A DNA stretch of 13,254 nucleotides from Candidatus Cloacimonadota bacterium (GTDB lineage: Bacteria > Cloacimonadota > Cloacimonadia > Cloacimonadales > TCS61). The notes under the pieces were generated by a model that was not told the DNA's origin, searched no databases, and saw only the letters and a program-made list of their open reading frames with translations. The DNA is taken from NCBI GenBank assembly GCA_023133395.1, contig JAGLWO010000511.1, positions 1 through 13,254 on the forward strand, in the 5' to 3' direction. The translations under genes and the position numbers were made by a program. Of the stretch, positions 7,724 to 13,254 are shown piece after piece. Every line of letters begins with the position of its first letter. Position 1 is the stretch's first letter.

Positions 7724-7775
7724 TTTCTTTTCTGAATCTCCAATGATGAACAAGGAATCTCGAAGTTCGAAGTAG

Positions 7776-8156
7776 CTATTTCTTATTCTTTTCATCATTT
7801 TTCCTAGCTGTTTCAATGCTTTTTACAAATATTGAAATTAATTCATCTGTTTCAGTGAGTAATGGAGAAAGTTTATCTTTTGGAGTAATCAACTTTGCTC
7901 GCATAATTATCTTTAACCAAACTTCAGTCTCCCGAAGTTCCTTCAGCGCAATTTTCAACTTATGAATAAAATCTGCTGTTGATTCAGCGCTTTGAGCTTC
8001 ACCATAATTCGGTGCTGGCGAAGTTCCACTTTTCAATATCTGAGAATGAATATGATTACCCGTTTTGGTATTTGGTAAGGCTTCTGAAAGATGAATAATT
8101 CTAACAGCATAATCAATCAATCGATCTTGCAAATCAAATTTTCTTTCCTTCATCAT
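7776..8156 (-). CDS. Four-helix-bundle protein, S23 / 23S rRNA intervening-sequence (IVP) family
   Basis: 126 aa, all-helical. The core Y-G-E-A-Q-S-A-E-S-T-A-D-F-I-H-K-L-K (residues 51-68), followed by I-A-L-K-E-L-R-E-T-E-V-W-L-K-I-I, is the signature of this family and matches its usual length of about 115-130 aa. The biochemical role is unknown; relatives form oligomers and may bind nucleic acid. AAGGA lies 7 nt before the ATG at 8156, and the start lies within the repeated word at 8155-8170. It has no iron-sulfur or flavin motif and splits a dicluster gene from mvhD, so it is not expected to work in the redox complex. It is on the same strand, so it would be transcribed with the operon. 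Confidence 0.85.
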   Translation of the reverse strand: MMKERKFDLQDRLIDYAVRIIHLSEALPNTKTGNHIHSQILKSGTSPAPNYGEAQSAESTADFIHKLKIALKELRETEVWLKIIMRAKLITPKDKLSPLLTETDELISIFVKSIETARKNDEKNKK

Positions 8157-8188
8157 TCATCATTCCTTGTTGGATATTCGATATTCAT
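8155..8188. repeat. Repeated word pair, right flank of IVP gene
   Basis: ATTCATCATTCCTTGT (8155-8170) and ATTCGATATTCAT (8176-8188), separated by five bases. The same words lie on the other side of the gene at 7671-7723. The first word includes the ribosome binding site and start codon of the IVP gene. Confidence 0.65.
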
Positions 8189-8189
8189 C

Positions 8190-8203
8190 CTATTCTCCAA
8201 GTT
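8190..8203. repeat. 14-bp direct repeat, copy inside the dicluster gene 3' end
   Basis: Identical to 7602-7615. On the minus strand it encodes the last residues (L-G-E then stop TAG) of the dicluster protein. Confidence 0.75.
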
Positions 8204-9284
8204 CCTGAAATTCTTCTTCTTTATAGATCATCACAGGAATTTCTTCTTCTACATCTCTTCCCGGAATATAATCGAAAATCCCGGCAACTCTTTCACCTGA
8301 TTTTTTAAAAACCGATGCTACCGGAATATTTGCCGGACAAACATCGGAACATTGACCGCATCCAACACAGGAAAAACTCATATGCGAAAGTCTTCCGATA
8401 TGGAAGAAAATTGTATCCGGGGGTAATCTCAAAGCACCTTTCTCTTTTAGTTCACGTTCTAAAATCGGAACATTATAATCAAAATTTGCTGATTCAAAAT
8501 CGCAAAGTGTGCAATAGCAGATCGGGCAGACAGTATTACATCCGTGACAGCCGATACATCGTCCGAAAACATCGATTAGGCCATCGAGTCCGCTTTCTTC
8601 GGTATTTATTTTGGAAAAAACCTCTTCCTTTTCTTTGAGTCGTTTTTCTCTCAATGAATCGAGTTTGGAAGTTTTAAATTCTTCAGAGGATATTTTTCCT
8701 TCAAAGCCATCTACGAATTTTTCTGCTTTTTCTGTATTCAGATACATTTTGCATTTACCCGTTTCTTCCCCGATTAGAGAAATAAGTATATCTGAATTGG
8801 TCGGAGCAAAATGTTCACAAATGCAGCAGGTTGGACGGATTTTTGATGGAATTTCCGCTTTCTCAGTTGCCTTCCAATATCCGGTAAGCTGATCATTGAT
8901 AGAACCATTAATATTTTCTTTTAATGGAAATACACCACTACAACTATAAGTTATCAACAGGAAATTATCCAGAGTTCCCTGTTCTCTTTTTACAAGTTCG
9001 ATAAAAGCGCGAAACTCGCAAGGTTTGATCACTGCTGCAATTGGTTTCTCGATAGGAGTAAAGCGGGAAAGCACTTGTCCAGCATTAATTGGCATCAATG
9101 GATGAAGCGGAACAATTTCATCGAGATGAGATTTATCGGTTATCAAACCATAATCAACAGCACCGTTTTCATTCACTTTTCTTAATGAGAAAACTCCGCT
9201 GACCTTTTCCTTTTCCAAGAGAAATGTCAGAAATTCTTTTACTGCGATTTCGGGGTTTTTATTAATTGTAAGAAGTTTACTCAT
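8190..9284 (-). CDS. FrhB/HydB-related 4Fe-4S dicluster protein, second of pair
   Basis: 364 aa from the ATG at 9284, chosen over the one at 9308 because GGGGAG lies just upstream and it gives an 8-bp overlap with the preceding gene; the longer start would overlap by 32 bp. The N-terminal domain has AVIKPCEFRAFIELVKREQ (84-102) and LLITYSCSG (109-117), as in the F420-hydrogenase beta superfamily, then CCICEHF (153-159). The C-terminal ferredoxin module has C243, C246, C249, C253 plus extra C256, C258, C261, and C306, C309, C312, C316. It is a clear paralogue of the gene immediately upstream, with shared HIGR-SHMS and CP-x-x-I-P-V-A segments. It is probably an electron-transfer subunit between an unknown donor and MvhD/HdrA. 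Its last codons lie in the repeat that flanks the IVP cassette. Confidence 0.82.
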   Translation of the reverse strand: MSKLLTINKNPEIAVKEFLTFLLEKEKVSGVFSLRKVNENGAVDYGLITDKSHLDEIVPLHPLMPINAGQVLSRFTPIEKPIAAVIKPCEFRAFIELVKREQGTLDNFLLITYSCSGVFPLKENINGSINDQLTGYWKATEKAEIPSKIRPTCCICEHFAPTNSDILISLIGEETGKCKMYLNTEKAEKFVDGFEGKISSEEFKTSKLDSLREKRLKEKEEVFSKINTEESGLDGLIDVFGRCIGCHGCNTVCPICYCTLCDFESANFDYNVPILERELKEKGALRLPPDTIFFHIGRLSHMSFSCVGCGQCSDVCPANIPVASVFKKSGERVAGIFDYIPGRDVEEEIPVMIYKEEEFQELGE

Positions 9285-10428
9285 TTTCGCTCTCCCCGGC
9301 TTCAGCACTTTTCACTAATTTTCCGAGTTCACCCAGTTCATCAAGTTTGTAATCTCGCATTGGAAGTGCATCACCCACACTTTCTCCTGCAGAATATTCA
9401 AATGTTTTTTGCGTTTCATTTGCCATATAACTGAAAATATTTGCAACTGGAATATCCACGGGACAGGCATCCGAACATAATCCGCAGGAAACGCAGGAAA
9501 GACTCATATGAGACATTCTGCCAATATGGAACATCAAGCGATCGAGCGGAAATGCCAGAGCACCTTTGTTTTCTGCACGGATAAGCTTAACATCGGAATT
9601 CGGTTTTGAAACGGACGAATCAAAATAGCACTGACGGCAGTAACAGATTGGACAAACAGTCCCGCAATTATGACACCCTATGCAGTGTGCAAAAGTATCC
9701 TGCAGATTTGTGAAACCATCTGTCATTTTCTTTATTTCTTTAAATGAGTTTTGTCTGTTTTTTACTTTCTCTATCTTTATTTTATCAATTTTTTCTGCCC
9801 AGATTTTATCATCTTTTTTATCTTCGTTTTTATTTACAGAAAGAAGTTTTTCACCTTTTTCGCTATTAGAAAGAATTATTATTCCATCATCTTTCAAACC
9901 AAAATGCACATCACTGGCAGAAAGTGAAAATTTGTCGCAGATACTGCAGACAGGTTTCAAATCTTCGGAATTCCAATTATTCTCTGCGAGAATTATATCA
10001 AATTTCTTTTCATAATTTTCAGGATCAGCAATATAATCCTGCATTGGAAGTGCACCAACACAATCATAGCTGATTAAAATCACATCTTCCGGTTCTATCT
10101 GTTTTAATTTTATCAGTTCGATAGTTGCTCGAATTTCGCAAGGTCTCATCAGAACTGCTATCTTAAATTTTCCTTTACCTTTTCGAGTATATTTTTTCAG
10201 AGCATTGGCAGCATTGATCGGCATAATCGGAGCTATAGGATTCATATCATCTAGGAGACTTATATCTTTTATTAGAATCCAGGCATAGGAATCTTTGGAA
10301 GGAACCTGCATCGGCAGCATCACAGCATCTATAATTTTCGATTCCATCGCATTCTTGAAAAACTTTTTCATCTCTTTCCGAATGCTTTCCGGTGTTAGTT
10401 TTGTTCCTTTACTAGAAACTTTCGTCAT
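9277..10428 (-). CDS. FrhB/HydB-related 4Fe-4S dicluster protein, first of pair
   Basis: 383 aa. Seen: VLMRPCEIRATIELIKLKQ (92-110) and VILISYDCVG (116-125) in the N-terminal domain, CSICDKF (161-167), a lysine-rich linker (about 200-235), then C249, C252, C255, C259 with extra C262, C264, C267, and C312, C315, C318, C322. With the next gene it forms a tandem paralogous pair, suggesting a heterodimer. The ATG has AGGAG about 6 nt upstream. It is the first gene after a 116-bp palindromic spacer, so it might have its own transcript level. In methanogens FrhB-like proteins bind FAD and a nicotinamide-type or F420 donor. The substrate here is unknown, and no hydrogenase or formate dehydrogenase catalytic subunit lies in the window. 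Confidence 0.82.
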   Translation of the reverse strand: MTKVSSKGTKLTPESIRKEMKKFFKNAMESKIIDAVMLPMQVPSKDSYAWILIKDISLLDDMNPIAPIMPINAANALKKYTRKGKGKFKIAVLMRPCEIRATIELIKLKQIEPEDVILISYDCVGALPMQDYIADPENYEKKFDIILAENNWNSEDLKPVCSICDKFSLSASDVHFGLKDDGIIILSNSEKGEKLLSVNKNEDKKDDKIWAEKIDKIKIEKVKNRQNSFKEIKKMTDGFTNLQDTFAHCIGCHNCGTVCPICYCRQCYFDSSVSKPNSDVKLIRAENKGALAFPLDRLMFHIGRMSHMSLSCVSCGLCSDACPVDIPVANIFSYMANETQKTFEYSAGESVGDALPMRDYKLDELGELGKLVKSAEAGESENE

Positions 10429-10458
10429 TAATTCTCCTTTGAGAGATTTTGTTTTTTT

Positions 10459-10534
10459 CGACTCGTAAGCTTGCGACGAATCGAGTAAAAACTTATGTAT
10501 AATCTCGAGTCGTTACAAATTCCTTACGACTCGA
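10459..10534. repeat. Palindromic CGACTCG-based repeat in hdrA-dicluster spacer
   Basis: Lies in the 116-bp gap 10429-10544. It contains a perfect 9-bp inverted repeat, TCGAGTCGT (10505-10513) with ACGACTCGA (10526-10534), loop 12 nt. A second, weaker pair is ACTCG (10461-10465) with CGAGT (10482-10486). The core CGACTCG or its complement CGAGTCG occurs three times. T/A runs border the hairpins, so on the minus strand it could act as a partial terminator or attenuator, or be a dispersed palindromic element. I see no clear promoter. Confidence 0.7.
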
Positions 10535-10544
10535 AAAAGCATTT

Positions 10545-12194
10545 TCATCTTATCGCTTCCTTCACTTCCTGGTAAAGTTGCGGATTAGTAAAATGTTTCG
10601 TTCGGATGGAGCCAGAAGGACAACTGCCTACACAATTTCCACAACCTCTGCAAACTGCTTCATTCACAACGGATATTCCTCTCTCATCATCAAAATAGAT
10701 CGCATCGTATCCACAAACCTGCAAACAGGTCTGACAACCAGTGCAATAAGCTTCCAGAATTTCAGAGACCATCACTTCGGGAATGATCTTTTCTCCTGGA
10801 ATTAATTGCGTGAAGATCTTACCTGTTGCTGCTTTTGCCTGTTGTATTGCATCGATCATATTTGCCGGTCCGCGTGCAGAACCGATTATGAAGATCCCAT
10901 CTGTTGTGGATGAAACCGGGTTTATCTTCTGATGAACTTCCTGGAAATATCCTGTCTCGTGAAGATCGATATTCACCATTTCCGCAAGTTCTTCTGAATC
11001 TTTTGAAGCTACCATTGCAGGAGCCAAAATTACAAGATCGCTCTCAAGCTTACCTTTTTTATTATTGATGTCAGTGTATTCCACTTCTGTACCATTCACA
11101 GAAAGATCGAAATAACGAATGAATTCAACACCTTTTTCCTTTATCTTATTATAAAAATTCTGACTGTTTTTATAGGGAAGATTCAAATATTTGATGAGAT
11201 GAGTAACTTTGATATTCGATGATTGCTCCATAAGATAATTTGAAACTTTGAGCATATAATCGCAGCATATCTTGCTGCAAAATCCAACTTCTTCCCTGCC
11301 AACACAATGAACCAGAGTAACAGATTTCGGTTCTTTTCCATTTTTGAGGGTTATCTTTTTATTTTCTGAAAACATTCTTTCAGCTTCCAGAGAATTAATA
11401 ACATCATCTTTATCTTCAAATTTAAATGCAGAAAGTTTTTTTGAATCGAAAAATTCATATCCGGTTGCAACTACAACAGCTCCAGCTAATAATTCTGTTG
11501 TTTCATCAGGGTTTTCGGTGCTCTTTAAAACAATCTCAAAATTCCCCATAAAACCGATAAGTTTATCCAGAACCGTCTTTGTGAAAATTTTTATATATTT
11601 ATTTTTTTGAACATCAGAGATCTTTTGTTCCGGCATAAATACAGCTTTCCCGCCGAGACTTTCTTCTTTTTCTATCAGGAAAACTTTTCTCTTTTCACCG
11701 GCAAGATTCAGTGCAGCTTCCATTCCGGCAATTCCACCACCGATAACCAGAACATCCGGATTGCTGTCCAATTCCTTTTCAAAAAGCGAATCCTGGTATA
11801 AAACCCGGTTCATTCCTGCGTGGATATATTGAATTGCTTTCCGGGTCGCTTCCTCTTTATCGGGAATTATCCAGGCACAATGTTCGCGAATATTTACAAT
11901 TCTATATAAATATGGATTCAACTGCGTTTTCTTGCATACATTTATGAAAGTGGTGTCGTGATCACGCGGTGAACAGGCAGCACAAACAAGATGAGTTAAT
12001 TTGTTCTCATTTATCTCTTTTTCCAAAAATTCTTTTCCTTCGTTGGAACAAAGAAGTTTGTGCCTTTTTACTACAAGTTCTTGATCTTTGAAATCTTCAA
12101 GTTTAGAAATTTCATCCATTATCTTTTCAATATCGACTTTATCAGCGATGTTCGGACCACATTCACAAACATAAATTCCTATTTTTTCACTCAT
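10545..12194 (-). CDS. hdrA: Heterodisulfide reductase subunit A-like iron-sulfur flavoprotein
   Basis: 549 aa, a complete HdrA core. Seen: the N-terminal Cys domain (C10, C12, C49, C71/C74, C106), FAD motif GGGIAG (152-157) with LIEKEESLGGKA further on, CVGREEVGFCSKICC in the middle, and two C-terminal clusters, CTGCQTCLQVC and CRGCGNCVGSCP. It aligns with residues about 450-1015 of the tandem HdrA at 3950-6997, including C-terminal F-T-N-P-Q-L against F-S-N-E-Q-L. It starts 14 nt after the stop of the module-1 gene, so the two polypeptides together equal the fused protein. Role: flavin-based electron bifurcation or confurcation with ferredoxin, cytoplasmic. The ATG is preceded by a G-rich GGGGTG, a moderate ribosome binding site; coupling to the upstream gene is likely. 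Confidence 0.92.
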   Translation of the reverse strand: MSEKIGIYVCECGPNIADKVDIEKIMDEISKLEDFKDQELVVKRHKLLCSNEGKEFLEKEINENKLTHLVCAACSPRDHDTTFINVCKKTQLNPYLYRIVNIREHCAWIIPDKEEATRKAIQYIHAGMNRVLYQDSLFEKELDSNPDVLVIGGGIAGMEAALNLAGEKRKVFLIEKEESLGGKAVFMPEQKISDVQKNKYIKIFTKTVLDKLIGFMGNFEIVLKSTENPDETTELLAGAVVVATGYEFFDSKKLSAFKFEDKDDVINSLEAERMFSENKKITLKNGKEPKSVTLVHCVGREEVGFCSKICCDYMLKVSNYLMEQSSNIKVTHLIKYLNLPYKNSQNFYNKIKEKGVEFIRYFDLSVNGTEVEYTDINNKKGKLESDLVILAPAMVASKDSEELAEMVNIDLHETGYFQEVHQKINPVSSTTDGIFIIGSARGPANMIDAIQQAKAATGKIFTQLIPGEKIIPEVMVSEILEAYCTGCQTCLQVCGYDAIYFDDERGISVVNEAVCRGCGNCVGSCPSGSIRTKHFTNPQLYQEVKEAIR

Positions 12195-12208
12195 TTATTC
12201 ACCCCAGC

Positions 12209-13254
12209 TTACTGATCAAGTAGCGATAAAATCCCTGCTACTGCAGCTTCCGATTGTATTACTGAACCCTGAATATCTTTGGGACCTTCAGCGCATCCTG
12301 CCACAAAAATTCCGGATCTAGACGTTTCCACAGATCCGATCATTGAAGGTTCGGTTTCTATGAATCCAAAAGAGTCACGCTTTACTTCTAACGCTTTTGT
12401 CAGTTCTTCGATCGTATCAGAAGGTTTGAGAGCATTAGCCAGAATAACCATATCAACCAGGATCGATTCTTTCGTTTCTTTTCCATTAAAATAAGAAACT
12501 TCCAATTTTCCATCTTTTTTGGAAATGTTCATCTTCTTTCTGTCAGACTGAAATATAAATTTGGAATCGTGTGATTTTGTTTCATCAAAGAATTTCTGAT
12601 ATGATTTATCTGTCAGGCAAATATCAGAATAAATATTATAAATTTTTGCATCGTGTAAATTATGTTTAATAAAACGAGCGTGTTTGGAAGATGACATACA
12701 GCAAACATTAGAGCAATATCCTACATCATCTCTTCCAACGCAATGAACAATAGCAACCGAGTTCGGAGTTTTTTCGGAATCACGAAGAAAAAGCTTTCCT
12801 TCTGTTGGTCCATTTGAAGCGAATAATCTTTCAAATTCAAATGAAGTATAAACACCGGGATATTTTCCATAACCAAGATTTTCTAATTCCTGAACATTGA
12901 ACAGTTCAAAACCTGTGGCAACGATTATTCCGGTAACATTGAGTTTAAGTTCTTCATCTTTCTGGGAAAAATCCATTGCAGCGAACATACAGGCTTCCAC
13001 ACATTTATTGCAGCTTTTATCTTTTCCATTAAGGCGAAGACACTGAGAAGCATCGACCACAGGAACATTGGGAAGTGAGCCGGAACAGGGAACATAAACT
13101 GCCTTTTTGTCCATCAGGTTTTCTTCCCATTCATTTTTGAGAACAACCGGACAGACAGGATAACACGCTCCGCAACCAAGACAAGCTTCAAGGCTCACGT
13201 ATCGTGCTTTCTTCCTGACAGTAACTTTAAAATCTCCCGGTTTACCGGTTACTT
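12209..13254 (-). CDS. HdrA-like module 1 protein (5' end outside window)
   Basis: 347 residues are visible. The frame is open to base 13254, so the GTG at 13198 is an internal Val and not the start. Visible residues begin V-T-G-K-P-G-D-F, equivalent to residue 85 of the tandem HdrA; about 84 residues with the FAD GxGxxG motif should lie beyond the edge. Seen: CLGCGACYPVCP, then a cysteine set ending CNKCVEAC, a VATGFELF strand, HCVGRDDVGYCSNVCC, and the FAD-family C-terminal G-I-F-V-A-G-C-A-E-G-P-K-D-I. It ends near the point where the fused homologue has its inter-module linker. A QmoA-like role is an alternative, but the added cluster motifs and the neighbour favour half of a split tandem HdrA. 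Confidence 0.88.
   Translation of the reverse strand, partial: VTGKPGDFKVTVRKKARYVSLEACLGCGACYPVCPVVLKNEWEENLMDKKAVYVPCSGSLPNVPVVDASQCLRLNGKDKSCNKCVEACMFAAMDFSQKDEELKLNVTGIIVATGFELFNVQELENLGYGKYPGVYTSFEFERLFASNGPTEGKLFLRDSEKTPNSVAIVHCVGRDDVGYCSNVCCMSSSKHARFIKHNLHDAKIYNIYSDICLTDKSYQKFFDETKSHDSKFIFQSDRKKMNISKKDGKLEVSYFNGKETKESILVDMVILANALKPSDTIEELTKALEVKRDSFGFIETEPSMIGSVETSRSGIFVAGCAEGPKDIQGSVIQSEAAVAGILSLLDQ

Larger units (their letters stand above)
7616..8189 (-). mobile_element. Four-helix-bundle (IVP) gene cassette inserted in the operon
   Basis: 574 bp between two exact 14-bp direct repeats. It contains one gene (7776-8156) and a 160-bp non-coding tail (7616-7775) with a hairpin and repeated words. 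Deleting the cassette with one repeat copy leaves the dicluster gene's stop TAG, three bases, then the mvhD ATG, with the GGAG site formed by the last sense codons. That matches the 3-nt spacing seen at 1768-1770. No transposase is present, so movement would need help in trans. Family knowledge: S23/IVP proteins are best known from intervening sequences in 23S rRNA genes. Calling this a mobile unit is inference from the repeats. Confidence 0.6.

Noticed and set aside
12195..12208. Frameshift between the two split HdrA genes
   Set aside because: A proper TAA stop, a short spacer and a new ATG lie exactly at the linker of the fused homologue, and both products look complete at this junction.
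12209..13198. HdrA module 1 gene starting at GTG 13198
   Set aside because: The frame stays open and homologous (V-T-G-K-P-G-D-F) to the window edge, so the GTG is internal.
1..13254. CRISPR arrays, tRNA or rRNA genes
   Set aside because: No regularly spaced repeats, cloverleaf-like sequences or rRNA-like sequence were seen; the IVP gene is not within an rRNA gene here.

Overview
All genes in this window lie on the minus strand, so transcription runs from base 13254 towards base 1. The content is two adjacent sets of genes for flavin-based electron transfer built around heterodisulfide reductase subunit A (HdrA). I infer a strictly anaerobic bacterium. The DNA is AT-rich, nearly every protein carries CxxCxxCxxxC iron-sulfur motifs, two genes need selenocysteine decoding, and a four-helix-bundle (S23/IVP family) gene sits in the operon. 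These fit a fermenting or syntrophic member of the FCB group such as Cloacimonadota, but that placement is a low-confidence guess.

Upstream set (13254 to 7173), in transcription order: an HdrA-like N-terminal module cut by the window edge; a complete HdrA of 549 aa; two related FrhB/HydB-type proteins with two [4Fe-4S] clusters each; a 574-bp insert carrying the four-helix-bundle gene; and an MvhD-type [2Fe-2S] protein. Downstream set (6997 to 1), in order: a 1015-aa tandem HdrA that looks like a fusion of the two upstream HdrA genes; a class I methyltransferase; a second MvhD; an FrhB-like dicluster protein; an AsrA/HydB-like dicluster protein; and an FAD/NAD(P)-binding reductase (HydG/FlxA type) cut by the left edge. 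The downstream set resembles the FlxABCD-HdrA arrangement of sulfate reducers, in which NADH electrons pass through FlxD/MvhD to the HdrA flavin and are split or merged with ferredoxin. No hdrB or hdrC is present in the window.

Both MvhD genes are interrupted by an in-frame UGA at the same position. There the reading frame continues as H-P-G-D-C-H-Y, where other MvhD proteins have Cys or Sec. Each UGA is followed by a hairpin with the same six-base stem, 22 nt before the apical loop, as expected of a bacterial SECIS. Read through, both proteins are 141 residues long. Annotation that treats UGA only as stop would truncate both.

The four-helix-bundle gene lies in a cassette flanked by an exact 14-bp direct repeat. 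One copy encodes the last codons of the upstream dicluster gene and the other supplies the ribosome binding site of mvhD. Removing the cassette and one copy restores a tight stop-to-start junction, so the gene appears to have inserted into the operon with duplication of its target. Two other intergenic stretches (7060-7135 and 10459-10534) hold palindromic repeats.
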